In this document: piece by piece, positions 42,319 to 50,919 of the stretch
How the letters are laid out: each line of letters starts with the position of its first letter
Numbering within the stretch: position 1 is the first letter of the stretch
DNA from: Streptomyces sp. NBC_01306
Lineage (GTDB): Bacteria > Actinomycetota > Actinomycetes > Streptomycetales > Streptomycetaceae
Direction: 5' to 3'
Length of the DNA stretch: 64,000 bases
Assembly (NCBI RefSeq): GCF_026340465.1
Contig: NZ_JAPEPC010000001.1
Location: 6,649,501-6,713,500, forward strand
Made by a program: the position numbers and the translations under genes
Notes under the pieces: generated by a model
Database searches by the model: none
Seen by the model: only the letters and a program-made list of their open reading frames with translations
What the model was told of the DNA's origin: nothing

Positions 42319-43608
42319 ATGCGCGCCAAGCCGAATGCCCCGCAGATCCTCTCGCCCGCCGCCCCCGAATTCTGGCGCAGTCCGCTGCGCGGGCCATGGC
42401 TGACGGCGCTGCTCGGCGTCGTCCTGCTGGCCGGGATCACCGTCCTGGTCGTGACGGGCCTGCTGTCCTACGCCGCTTACAACCCGGATCTCGCCGCCGT
42501 CAACGACAAGACCCCGGACAAGGGGCTGCTCGGCCTCTATCTCTTCGCATGGCCCACCCACCCGCACTGGCTCTACCGGCTCACCCAGGGCGTGCATGTG
42601 ACGCTCGGCGTCGTGCTCGTCCCGGTGCTGCTCGCCAAGCTCTGGTCCGTCGTCCCGAAGCTCTTCGCGCTGCCGCCCGCCCGGTCGGTGGCCCACGCAC
42701 TGGAGCGGATCTCGCTGCTCCTGCTGGTCGGCGGGGTGCTCTTCGAGTTCGCCACCGGCCTGCTCAACGTCCAGCTCGACTACCTCTTTCCCGGGTCGTT
42801 CTACAGGCTGCACTTCTACGGCGCCTGGGTGTTCACCGCCGCCTTCGCCGCGCATGTGGCTCTCCGCCTCCCCATGGCGGTGCGGGTGCTGCGTGAGAGG
42901 GGGCTGCGGGCGCCGCTGCGGGAGCCCGTGGTCCGGCAGCAGGAGCCCCCCGACAACTCCGGCCTGGTCACGCCACGCCCAGCGGCGATGACGCTCTCCC
43001 GGCGCGGTCTCCTGGGGCTGGCCGGCGGCGGATCGCTCCTGCTGTTCGCGGTCACGGCGGGCCAGAGCATCGGCGGACCGCTGCGCCGGGTCGCCCTGCT
43101 CGCCCCGCACGGCGGCGGGGAACCCGGGCGCGGCCCGAACGGTTTCCAGATCAACAAGACCGCGGCCCTGGCCGGCATCAGGTCCCGGGACACCGGCGAC
43201 GGCTGGCGGCTGGAGGTGCGGGGCCCCCGGGGATCGGTGCGTCTGACGCGCGAGGAGCTGCTGCGCCTGCCGCAGCACGGCGCGCACCTTCCCATCGCCT
43301 GCGTGGAGGGCTGGTCGACACCGGACCAGGGCTGGCACGGCGTACGGCTCCGGGATCTGGCCGCCCTGGTCGGCGCGGGGGACCGGCCACCGGGGGTGCT
43401 CGTACGGTCCCTCCAGCGGCACGGTTCCTTCCGGGTGGCCGCGCTGCGGGACAACCAGGTGCGCGACCCGGGATCGCTGCTGGCGCTGCGCGTCAACGGC
43501 GCCGATCTCTCGCCCGACCACGGTTACCCGGCACGGATCATCGTCCCGGCGGCTCCGGGCGTGCTCAACACCAAATGGGTGGCCTCGCTGACCTTCGGGG
43601 AGCTGTGA
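42319..43608 (+). CDS. Membrane cytochrome b561-like / molybdopterin oxidoreductase fusion
   Basis: A 429-aa two-part protein. Residues 1-195 have four to five helices with histidines placed as heme ligands (PTHPHWLYRLTQGVHVTLGV, FYRLHFYGAWVFTAAFAAHV). An RR-containing segment (TLSRRGLLGLAGGGSLLLF) then re-enters the membrane. The C-terminal half is a sulfite-oxidase-fold Mo domain: HLPIACVEGWSTPDQGWHGV has the molybdenum-ligating cysteine and LNTKWVASLTFGEL closes it. YedY/MsrP relatives use a separate heme subunit, so here both are fused. ATG 42319 follows GGGAAG. It overlaps the next gene by 1 nt. Confidence 0.85.
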   Translation: MRAKPNAPQILSPAAPEFWRSPLRGPWLTALLGVVLLAGITVLVVTGLLSYAAYNPDLAAVNDKTPDKGLLGLYLFAWPTHPHWLYRLTQGVHVTLGVVLVPVLLAKLWSVVPKLFALPPARSVAHALERISLLLLVGGVLFEFATGLLNVQLDYLFPGSFYRLHFYGAWVFTAAFAAHVALRLPMAVRVLRERGLRAPLREPVVRQQEPPDNSGLVTPRPAAMTLSRRGLLGLAGGGSLLLFAVTAGQSIGGPLRRVALLAPHGGGEPGRGPNGFQINKTAALAGIRSRDTGDGWRLEVRGPRGSVRLTREELLRLPQHGAHLPIACVEGWSTPDQGWHGVRLRDLAALVGAGDRPPGVLVRSLQRHGSFRVAALRDNQVRDPGSLLALRVNGADLSPDHGYPARIIVPAAPGVLNTKWVASLTFGEL

Positions 43609-44093
43609 TGCGGCGGTTCGAGCGCCGGTACGGGGCAGGTCCGCTGCAGCTCGCCGTGCTGCTGGTCTCCTTCGCGGTGGCGGGATACGCGGGGGTCCGG
43701 CTGCTGGCGGGCGACTGGTCCGGGATCGTCGTATGGTTCGCCGGCGCGGCCCTGGTGCAGGATCTGGTGCTGATTCCGCTCTACTCACTGGCCGACCGGG
43801 CCCTGCGGGCGCTGCCCGGCGTGGTCCGCGGAGGGTGGACCAACACGCTCAGAGTGCCGGCGGCGCTGTCCGGACTGCTGCTGCTCGTCTGGTTCCCGCT
43901 GATCCTCGGCCCGCCAGAACGCTACGGGCGGGCCACGGGGCTGCCCGGCGGAGTGTTCCTGACCCGGTGGCTGCTGATCACGGCGGCGCTCTTCGCGCTC
44001 TCGGCCGGCTGGAGAGCGGCCAGGGCGCTGCGCCGATCGCCGATTACGGCATTTGGGGCATATCGTGGGAAGCGTAAGCGACTCGGGCAATAG
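43608..44093 (+). CDS. Small membrane protein of unknown function
   Basis: A 161-aa protein coupled to the molybdopterin oxidoreductase by a TGATG overlap. It has four hydrophobic helices: LQLAVLLVSFAVAGYAGVRL, WFAGAALVQDLVLIPLYSLA, LSGLLLLVWFPLILG and TRWLLITAALFALSAGW. The C-terminus is basic (RGKRKRLGQ), placing it in the cytoplasm. No known domain was recognised. Tight coupling suggests a quinone-side, anchoring or assembly role for the oxidoreductase; that is inference. Confidence 0.7.
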   Translation: MRRFERRYGAGPLQLAVLLVSFAVAGYAGVRLLAGDWSGIVVWFAGAALVQDLVLIPLYSLADRALRALPGVVRGGWTNTLRVPAALSGLLLLVWFPLILGPPERYGRATGLPGGVFLTRWLLITAALFALSAGWRAARALRRSPITAFGAYRGKRKRLGQ

Positions 44094-44102
44094 GGGGTCG
44101 TA

Positions 44103-45176
44103 ATGGTGGCAGTACTTCTGACCGCGATAGTGGTGATCCTCTGTTGCGCCGCTGTGTACGGAATCTCCGCGGCGCGCGTGATCAAGCAGTACGAGCGTGG
44201 TGTGGTCTTCCGGTTCGGCCGGCTGCGCGAGGCGGAACGGCTGCCGGGATTCACCACGGTGATCCCGGGCGTCGACCGGCTGCACAAGGTGAATCTGCAG
44301 ATCGTGACGATGCCGGTCCCGGCCCAGGAGGGCATCACGCGGGACAACGTGACCGTACGGGTCGACGCGGTCGTCTACTTCAAGGTGGTCAACGCGGCCG
44401 ACGCGGTCATCGCCGTCGAGGACTACCGGTTCGCCGTCTCGCAGATGGCGCAGACCTCGCTGCGTTCGATCATCGGTAAGAGCGATCTGGACGATCTGCT
44501 GTCGAACCGCGAGAAGCTGAACCAGGGCCTGGAGCTGATGATCGACAGTCCGGCCATCGGCTGGGGTGTGCAGATCGACCGGGTGGAGATCAAGGACGTG
44601 TCGCTGCCCGAGACGATGAAGCGGTCGATGGCACGGCAGGCCGAGGCGGCCCGTGAACGGCGTGCCCGGGTCATCAACGCCGATGCCGAGCTCCAGGCGT
44701 CGAAGAAGCTGGCCCAGGCCGCCGAAGTGATGTCCGAGCACCCGGCCGCCCTCCAGCTCCGTCTGCTGCAGACGGTGGCCGAGGTCGCGTCCGAGAAGAA
44801 CTCCACGCTGGTCCTGCCGTTCCCGGTCGAGCTGCTCCGGTTCCTGGAGCGGGCACAGCGCTACCCGCAGATGCCGGGGGCGGAGCCCGAAGCGGAGACC
44901 GGCACGGCGAAGTCCGGTACCTCCGCGACCGAGGCGGTGGAGGCCGCCGTACCCGGGCTCTCCGCCGAAGAGGTCGAGGCGGCGAAGCTGGACCTGACCA
45001 CACTCGGGATCCCGCTGCCGGGGCTGGAGGCGCTGGAGCGGTCCCGGCCGGCGGAGCCCGGTCCGTCCGGGGAAGCGGAGGCGGAGTCCGACCTGCCCGT
45101 ACCGGAGGACGAACCGCCGGTACGGGAGGACGAGCCGCCCCTCGGTCCGGACGAGGGGTCCGGAACGGGCAAGTGA
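44103..45176 (+). CDS. SPFH/band 7 domain protein (slipin-like)
   Basis: A 357-aa stomatin/prohibitin-family protein. One N-terminal membrane helix (VAVLLTAIVVILCCAAVYGI) is followed by the SPFH core: QYERGVVFRFGRLREAERLP, VDRLHKVNLQIVTMPVPAQE and RDNVTVRVDAVVYFKVVNA. The end of the core is ALQLRLLQTVAEVASEKNST. The last about 90 residues are an acidic, Pro/Glu-rich tail. Such proteins organise membrane microdomains. No NfeD protease gene, a frequent slipin partner, lies next to it. Confidence 0.88.
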   Translation: MVAVLLTAIVVILCCAAVYGISAARVIKQYERGVVFRFGRLREAERLPGFTTVIPGVDRLHKVNLQIVTMPVPAQEGITRDNVTVRVDAVVYFKVVNAADAVIAVEDYRFAVSQMAQTSLRSIIGKSDLDDLLSNREKLNQGLELMIDSPAIGWGVQIDRVEIKDVSLPETMKRSMARQAEAARERRARVINADAELQASKKLAQAAEVMSEHPAALQLRLLQTVAEVASEKNSTLVLPFPVELLRFLERAQRYPQMPGAEPEAETGTAKSGTSATEAVEAAVPGLSAEEVEAAKLDLTTLGIPLPGLEALERSRPAEPGPSGEAEAESDLPVPEDEPPVREDEPPLGPDEGSGTGK

Positions 45177-45319
45177 ACCGGTCGGTGAACCGGCAGCAAG
45201 CGGACCGGCAGCGCGTGAACCGGCGGGTGAACCTGTAAGTGACGGCGCCCGGTTCAGTACGGTGCGGTGCGGTGATCCGGTCCTAACGCGCCCTGCTCCG
45301 CCGCCCGTTCCCCGCCCCC

Positions 45320-46195
45320 TCAGCCCCCGGCCGGACCCGCGTCCGGGCTGAGCACCCCCGTACCGACCAGGACGAACAGGGCGACACCCAGCAGGATCCG
45401 GTAGACCACGAACGGCATGAAGCTCCTCGACGAGATGAACCTCATGAACCACGCGATGACCGCGTACCCCACGGCGAACGCCACGACCGTCGCCAGCAGC
45501 GTCGGCCCCCACGGCGTCCCGCCGCTCCCGGCCGCGTCCTTGAGTTCGAAGGCCCCGGAGGCGAGGACCGCGGGGATCGCCAGCAGGAACGAGTACCGGG
45601 CGGCCGCCTCACGGGTGTAGCCCATGAGTAGACCGCCGCTGATCGTGGCGCCCGAGCGGGAGACGCCCGGGACCAGCGCGAGCGCCTGGCAGAGCCCGTA
45701 GACCAGCCCGTCCCGGACGGTCAGCTCCTCAAGCGACCTGCGCTCCCTGCCCGCCCTGTGCCTGCCGCCGCTCTCGTCGCGGGCGGCCAGCCGGTCGGCC
45801 GCGCCCAGCACCAGGCCCATCCCGATCAGGGTGCAGGCGATGACCCGCAGGTCCCGGAAGGACGTGTCGATCTGGTCTTTGAGCAGGATCCCCAGCACAC
45901 CGATCGGGATGGTCCCGACGATGACGAGCCAGCCCATCCGGGCGTCGTGGTCCGCGCGCAGCGAGCGGTCGGTGAGCGAGCGGAACCACGCCGAGACGAT
46001 CCTGGCGATGTCCTTGCGGAAGTAGATGATGACCGCGGCCTCGGTGCCTATCTGCGTGATCGCCGTGAAAGCCGCACCCGCGTCGGGCCAGCCCGCGAAG
46101 GCTGAGGCCAGCCGCAGATGGGCGCTGGAGGACACGGGCAGAAACTCGGTCAGCCCCTGCACGAATCCGAGGACGAACGATTCGAACCAAGACAT
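45320..46195 (-). CDS. uppP: Undecaprenyl-diphosphatase UppP (BacA)
   Basis: Dephosphorylates undecaprenyl pyrophosphate to recycle the cell-wall lipid carrier. The 291-aa membrane protein shows GFVQGLTEFLPVSSSAHLRL (E and S-S-S-x-H) and LVPGVSRSGATISGGLLMGY, the two catalytic signatures. Length and helix count are normal. High activity confers bacitracin resistance in known homologues. ATG 46195 starts MSWFESFVLGFVQG. The 3' neighbour on the other strand ends 144 bp away. Confidence 0.96.
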   Translation of the reverse strand: MSWFESFVLGFVQGLTEFLPVSSSAHLRLASAFAGWPDAGAAFTAITQIGTEAAVIIYFRKDIARIVSAWFRSLTDRSLRADHDARMGWLVIVGTIPIGVLGILLKDQIDTSFRDLRVIACTLIGMGLVLGAADRLAARDESGGRHRAGRERRSLEELTVRDGLVYGLCQALALVPGVSRSGATISGGLLMGYTREAAARYSFLLAIPAVLASGAFELKDAAGSGGTPWGPTLLATVVAFAVGYAVIAWFMRFISSRSFMPFVVYRILLGVALFVLVGTGVLSPDAGPAGG

Positions 46196-46330
46196 GGGTG
46201 GGGGCCGTCCAAAGGATCAAGGGGCTGATGCGCAAGGAACGTAACCGCCGAAGGTGTACGGCCGTCGACCCTCTCGCGTACGGACGGCCAACGGCCCCCG
46301 CCACGGCCCCGCCACGGCCCCCGGACGGGG

Positions 46331-47035
46331 TCAGTGGCCGCGCAGCCGGTGCCGCTTGCGCCAGGCGATCCACGCGGCGCCCGCCCCGGACACCACGATG
46401 AAGCCCATCGAGACCAGGAACGCCGGAGAGGTGGGCGAGGACGCCCGGCTGCCCGCCACCACGTACGCCGCCGTGTTCGGGACCGACCCGAGCCCGGTGG
46501 CCACCAGGAACGGCAGCCACCCCATCCGCGACACCGCCGCGCAGTAGTTGGCGGCGGCGAACGGCACCCCGGGGAAGAGCCGCAGCGCGAGCATCGAACG
46601 GAAGCCGTGCCGGCTCAACTGCCCGTCGGCCGCCGTCAGCCAGCGCCCGCGCAGCAACGGCCGCAGCGCGCTCTGGCCGAGCAGCCGGCCGAGGCCGAAG
46701 GACACGCCGGCCCCCAGCACCGTCCCGGCGACGGCCGCGCCGAGCCCGGCCTGGCTGCCGAAGAGGGCGCCCGCCGCGAGATTCAGCAGCGGCCTGGGCA
46801 CGAAGGCGGCCGTGCAGGCGCCGTACGCGACGGAGAACAGCACGATGGCCGAGATCCCGCTGAGTTGTGGCGGCCAGCCCGCCGCGAGCAGCCGCTGCGG
46901 CTGGAAGAGGAGCATCAGGGTCGCCGCGGCCACCAGCAGCACCACGAGCAGGGAGAGCCGGGACCACGGCGAGGCAAGTGCCCTGACGCAGCGCACGGTC
47001 AGTCCGGCGGCGGGTCGGGCAGCGGGCTCCAGCAT
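46331..47035 (-). CDS. TVP38/TMEM64 family (SNARE-associated, DedA-like) membrane protein
   Basis: A 234-aa protein with six hydrophobic segments. The VTT-domain signature spans FVPRPLLNLAAGALFGSQAG, GTVLGAGVSFGLGRLLGQSA, and LALRLFPGVPFAAANYCAAV. The end is basic (WRKRHRLRGH). Family members in bacteria are linked to membrane lipid transport; DedA proteins move undecaprenyl phosphate. It lies upstream of uppP on the same strand with a 135-bp gap, so a shared role in carrier-lipid handling is possible. Confidence 0.85.
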   Translation of the reverse strand: MLEPAARPAAGLTVRCVRALASPWSRLSLLVVLLVAAATLMLLFQPQRLLAAGWPPQLSGISAIVLFSVAYGACTAAFVPRPLLNLAAGALFGSQAGLGAAVAGTVLGAGVSFGLGRLLGQSALRPLLRGRWLTAADGQLSRHGFRSMLALRLFPGVPFAAANYCAAVSRMGWLPFLVATGLGSVPNTAAYVVAGSRASSPTSPAFLVSMGFIVVSGAGAAWIAWRKRHRLRGH

Positions 47036-47444
47036 CCCGGGAGACTAACCGACACCCGGGTGTGATCGTCGTAATGGCTCCGGGCTTCCGGCGGCGCGGG
47101 GCGCTCCGCGGCTCATCACGGGCCGTCAAGGATTCCCGGACGAGCGGGAAAACCGGTCGACGTACCGACGGCGCCGGGGGGAGGATCAGGGCATGTTCCG
47201 GTACGCCTTCCTCGCAGCGCCGTCCGCAGTCGCGGACGCGCCGAAGGCTGCCGGTCTCCCCGATTACGCCGCACCTGCCGCAACGGCCGTGCACCGTGCG
47301 GCCGTTGCCGCAGCGCTCCTCGGCGGCGCCCGAAGCTGACCCTTCCCGGACTGTCCGGCGGACCCCGCAGGGGGAGGGTCGGCCGGATCCGGGGGTCCCG
47401 CCACACTTCGGTATTTCCCGAATTTCGCGAGGAAGAAAAAGGCC
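47036..47444 (+). other. 409-bp gap upstream of tuf3 remnant
   Basis: No well-supported gene. It contains a 48-codon frame at 47193 with a good ribosome site. Near 47405-47440 it is A/T-enriched (TATTTCCCGAATTTC), just before the tuf3 start, as in a translation-factor leader. No promoter could be assigned with confidence. Confidence 0.3.
47193..47339 (+). CDS. Possible 48-aa small protein
   Basis: ATG 47193 follows GGGGGGAGGATCAGGGC, a good ribosome site. The product starts MFRYAFLAAPSAVADAPKAA and is Ala-rich with a hydrophobic end (AAVAAALLGGA). There is no homology that I can recognise. It lies between divergently transcribed genes, in front of the tuf3 remnant. The coding call is weak because short Ala-rich frames are common in such DNA. 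Confidence 0.25.
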   Translation: MFRYAFLAAPSAVADAPKAAGLPDYAAPAATAVHRAAVAAALLGGARS

Positions 47445-48218
47445 ATGCCCAAGACGGCATACATGCGTACCGAGCCCCGCCTCAACATCGGCACCATGGG
47501 CCACGTCGACCACGGCAAGATCACCCTGACCGCTGCCATCACCAAGGTGCTCAGCGACCGCGCGGACAGCAGTACCTCCTTCATCGCCTCCGACCGGATC
47601 GACCGGGCGCCGGAGGAGGCGCAGCGCGGCATCACCATCAACATCACGCAGGTGGAGTACGAGACCGACACCCGCCACTGCGCCCACCTCGGCACGCCGG
47701 GACACGCGGACTACGTCAAGAACATGGTCACCGGCGCCGCCCAGCTCGACGGGGCGATCCTCGTCGTCTCCGCGCTCGACGGGGTCATGCCGCAGACCGC
47801 GGAGCACGTCCTGCTGGCCCGTCAGGTCGGCGTCGACCACATCGTCGTCGCCCTCGACAAGGCGGACGCGGGGGACGAGGAGCTGACCGACCTGGTCGAG
47901 CTGGAGGTCCGTCAACTGCTCTCCGCCCATGGATACGGCGGGGACGCGGCCCCGGTGGTACGGGTGTCGGGGCTGAAGGCGCTGGAGGGCGACCCGCGCT
48001 GGGCGGCCTCGGTCGAGGCGCTGCTCGACGCGGTGGACACCTATGTGCCGATGCCCGAGCGGTACACCGACGCGCCGTTCCTGCTCCCGGTGGAGAACGT
48101 ACTCACCATCACCGGGGTGGGGGATGTAGGCGGTTTCACGTTTCGAATGGAGTGCGGTGGGTGTGTTGAGGGGCTACGCGCGGCCGGGGTGGAGAACTGG
48201 CCGTTCCATCGCGCATGA
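47445..48218 (+). pseudogene. tuf3: Truncated and decayed EF-Tu of the Tuf3 type
   Basis: Residues 1-224 match the divergent streptomycete elongation factor Tu (Tuf3): LNIGTMGHVDHGK, RGITIN, KNMVTGAAQLDGAILVVSAL, LLARQVGVDHIVVALDKADA. Homology stops at about 48116 in domain 2, after ENVLTITG, where RGTVVTG should follow; 33 unrelated residues lead to the stop. Domain 3 is missing. Three GTPase motifs are changed: GHVDHGKT has Ile26 instead of Thr, D-x-P-G has Gly83 instead of Asp, and NKAD is DKAD (138). Normal length is about 390 aa. It cannot work as an elongation factor; a normal tuf1 must exist elsewhere. Confidence 0.85.
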
Positions 48219-48262
48219 CGGTCCTGCACAGAGGGGGCGCTCTTGTCAGAGTCATCGGACCC

Positions 48263-48291
48263 TTGCACTCTGTAATACGTCGAGGTGTAAC
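48263..48291 (+). promoter_or_regulatory. Candidate promoter TTGCAC-17-TGTAAC
   Basis: Both hexamers are moderately close to consensus with 17-nt spacing. The next gene's ATG (48318) lies 26 nt after the -10, with GGGGGGA as ribosome site. It lies just after the breakpoint in tuf3. Confidence 0.4.
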
Positions 48292-48317
48292 TCGATCCGT
48301 GCCGGGGGGAGCAGCGG

Positions 48318-49451
48318 ATGACGGGGTACGAGAACGGCGACTTATCCGGGCGGGGGCGGTCCGCACGGCAGGCCCTGGGGGACAAGGTCCTGCTTCACAC
48401 GCGCACCGCGGAGCCGCCGGCGGACGATGGGGCCGGCTTCGGCGGGATCATCCTGTGCGGCACCAAAGCCCTCGCGGAGACCAAAGACGCGCAGCGCCAT
48501 CTCGCCGATGAACCGCTCCTGCTCGACCCGGCTCTGTACGAACAGCACACGGCCGGCGCCCACGAGTCCTTCCTTCAGACCCGGCCACGCTTCGCACCGG
48601 CGGGTCTTTACCCCGAGCCGGCCACCTCGATGTACCCAGGGTCCGAACAGCTCGACGCCGGCGCGACCGCCGTCCTCACACCCACCCGGTACTTCGAAGC
48701 AGGGGACACTGCGGCCGTGGCGGAAGCCACCCGCCGTATGAAGCAACTCGACCCGGACACCGTCATCTTCACCGTCCCGCTCGACGCACGGTGGCTGCGG
48801 AGCGACGACATGGCCGGCTTCCTGATCCGCACCCTCAACCGAGTGCCACACCTCAAAGCCATCGCGCTGGGATCTGTCGACGAGCCGCTTCCGGACCGGG
48901 ACACCGCACTGCGCCTGCGTGCACTCATGTCTCGCATCAACAGCACTGGCCTCATCCGGACCGGCCTCTCCGGACTCGACGCCCTCGCTCACGGCGCGAC
49001 CTTCGTTTCCATCGGAGTCCAGCCGGCCTGCCGCACCTTCCGGCCGCCGGGAGCTGCCGGGACGCCCGGCGCCAATCCCTCCGGAACGCGCCGGGCCCGC
49101 GTCCTGCACCCCGCCCTCATGGAGTACTTCCATGGCGACCGGCTCGCCCATTTCTACGGATTCTCCGACGCACCCGAGTGCCACTGCGACGCCTGCAACG
49201 GCCTCAGCCTCGCCCGCTTCAGCGATGACGCGGAAGACGTCCAGGCCGCAGATGAGCACAACGTCGCCACCTGGCTGCCATGGGCGCAAGAACTGCAGAG
49301 AACTCCAGCAGGTCCTCAACGCCGAAGGCTGTGGCAGAAGCGCTGCTGGAAAGCCATCGATGGCAGGGGAGAAATAGTGCGCCGATGGAGGCTCGCCAGG
49401 GCCCCTGAACCCCCTGCCGCCCTTATGCAGTGGGCGGTCGCAGAGGACTGA
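48318..49451 (+). CDS. Unknown protein with TGT-like zinc motif
   Basis: A 377-aa soluble protein, unrecognised overall. ATG 48318 follows a strong ribosome site. Near the C-terminus Cys288-x-Cys290-x2-Cys293 with His314 (ECHCDACNG then DEHN) has the order of the zinc site of tRNA-guanine transglycosylases, where the last spacing is about 25. Repeated strand-helix units (DTVIFTVPLDARWLRSDDMA, AIALGSVDEPLPDRDTALRL, LSGLDALAHGATFVSIGVQP) fit a TIM barrel, the TGT fold. A TGT/DpdA-like base-exchange enzyme is therefore possible, but catalytic aspartates were not assigned. It overlaps the next gene tail-to-tail by 29 bp. Confidence 0.55.
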   Translation: MTGYENGDLSGRGRSARQALGDKVLLHTRTAEPPADDGAGFGGIILCGTKALAETKDAQRHLADEPLLLDPALYEQHTAGAHESFLQTRPRFAPAGLYPEPATSMYPGSEQLDAGATAVLTPTRYFEAGDTAAVAEATRRMKQLDPDTVIFTVPLDARWLRSDDMAGFLIRTLNRVPHLKAIALGSVDEPLPDRDTALRLRALMSRINSTGLIRTGLSGLDALAHGATFVSIGVQPACRTFRPPGAAGTPGANPSGTRRARVLHPALMEYFHGDRLAHFYGFSDAPECHCDACNGLSLARFSDDAEDVQAADEHNVATWLPWAQELQRTPAGPQRRRLWQKRCWKAIDGRGEIVRRWRLARAPEPPAALMQWAVAED

Positions 49452-50100
49452 CTTCCCCGGGCCCCCCGACCCGGCCCGACGCCTGCTCATAAGCATGCTC
49501 GGTGAACCGCCACCCGGCGGCCGTGCCGGCCACGTCCGCCAGCGGCTGCACAGGAACCAGCACCTGCGGCTCACCGGCACCCTGCCAGTGCACGACCCCC
49601 GTGCTGAAATGTGCCGCCTCCTCCAGCAACTGCTCCGACCCTGCCGGGAGGCAGTCCAGCCAGATGGCCTGTGGCGCGTACGCGCCGAACGGCATCACAT
49701 GCAGAGCCTCCAAGCCAGCGGTTTCGCTGCGCACCACGGCCAGATCCACCCACAACGGCAGTGTCGCCGCCCGCTCCACCATGTCCGCCCGCTGCTCCAC
49801 CGCTCCCGCCGGCCACCCCTTGGACAGCCGACGCCGGTCCCTGCCCTCCAGCATGGCCAACGGCACCGGCCTGCCAACGGGCAGCTTCAACAGGGTGTCC
49901 AGCAGCCAGAGATCATTGAGGGGCTCGGCGTTCGATGCAGCTCGTCGGCGGTGTTCCGCCTCGTCGAGCCGGTACACCAGCACCACCCTCACACCCCACA
50001 ACGCGACCTCGGAGACTCGGGCACCCGACGGAAGCTTCCCGCCCAACGCGGCCTCAACCACCCGCCATGCGCGCTCATCAGCCGACGCGAACTCGGACAT
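49423..50100 (-). CDS. Hypothetical protein, unrecognised
   Basis: A 225-aa protein from ATG 50100 (MSEFASADERAWRVVEAALG). Mixed alpha/beta, no signal peptide or membrane segment. Segments such as VSEVALWGVRVVLVYRLDEA, LPLWVDLAVVRSETAGLEAL and HFSTGVVHWQGAGEPQVLVP suggest a beta-sheet core. It is convergent with and overlaps the zinc-motif gene by 29 bp. I do not recognise a family. Its base composition is less GC-extreme than flanking genes, consistent with later acquisition. Confidence 0.6.
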   Translation of the reverse strand: MSEFASADERAWRVVEAALGGKLPSGARVSEVALWGVRVVLVYRLDEAEHRRRAASNAEPLNDLWLLDTLLKLPVGRPVPLAMLEGRDRRRLSKGWPAGAVEQRADMVERAATLPLWVDLAVVRSETAGLEALHVMPFGAYAPQAIWLDCLPAGSEQLLEEAAHFSTGVVHWQGAGEPQVLVPVQPLADVAGTAAGWRFTEHAYEQASGRVGGPGEVSPLRPPTA

Positions 50101-50310
50101 GACCCACAACCTCATCCTTCTCGACGACCTCAAGCACCCAACCACGTCAACAACGGATGCCGGAACTTTTCACGGGTATCGGTCACCTGCTGCGCCGAGA
50201 CGGCGTACAACACCACACGATCAACGATCAACGATCGACGCGAGTACGTATGGCTGTCAGAGGCAGATGCACGGCTGAACACCGGGGCGCCGTGCCGGAA
50301 AGAGGGCAGG

Positions 50311-50919
50311 TCAGGGGTGTAGCGCTGCCCAACCGAGGAAGCGCAGCGCGGGTTTGTCGACCGGGTCGGCCCAGATCAGTGCGCCGTCTGCAAGGCCGGG
50401 CACTGTGCCGCCCTGCCCCGGGCGGGGCTTCAGCCGGCCAGTGCCCGGCTCCAGGGCTTCGATGACGTCTCCGAGCAACTCGGCCAGGGCCGTTCCGCCC
50501 GGTGTCTGCGGCTCGTCCTCCATGGACCAGGCGCCGAGCCGGCCACCGTCACAGTCGATGGTGGCCCCCATCCACGGCTCGTTCACCTCGTTCGTGGTGA
50601 TCGGAAGCCACAAGCGGCCCCAGCCATCGAAGGAATCGGCCAGATCATCACGCAGTTCCAAGGCGGTGTCGATCGGCATCAGCGCATACCCGTCGAGGAA
50701 CGCGCCCGCACCGGTATCGATGTCATCGGCGACTCCGTCAGCCAGCCCCCACAGCGTCCGCAGATCCGGGTGTATGGGGAAACCCAGACGCTGCTCGGCC
50801 CGTGTGATCTGCTCCTTCGGGACACCCGGCCGCAGGGTCTCGGCAGACTTCGGTGCCTGTTCTCCCAGCCACCGCACGATCCAGACCCACGCCTCTTCCA
50901 CATTTCGTTGACTGCTCAT
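50311..50919 (-). CDS. SMI1/KNR4 (SUKH) family protein
   Basis: A 202-aa SUKH-fold protein. GVPKEQITRAEQRLGFPIHP followed by DLRTLWGLADGVADD is the classical start of the domain. GYALMPIDTALELRDDLADS, WGRLWLPITTNEVNEPWMGA and DCDGGRLGAWSMEDEPQTPG follow. SUKH proteins are often immunity proteins for contact-dependent or polymorphic toxins, but many are free-standing. No toxin gene is adjacent, so an orphan immunity or scavenging role is only possible. The preceding gap carries three near repeats of AACGATC around 50220. Confidence 0.82.
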   Translation of the reverse strand: MSSQRNVEEAWVWIVRWLGEQAPKSAETLRPGVPKEQITRAEQRLGFPIHPDLRTLWGLADGVADDIDTGAGAFLDGYALMPIDTALELRDDLADSFDGWGRLWLPITTNEVNEPWMGATIDCDGGRLGAWSMEDEPQTPGGTALAELLGDVIEALEPGTGRLKPRPGQGGTVPGLADGALIWADPVDKPALRFLGWAALHP

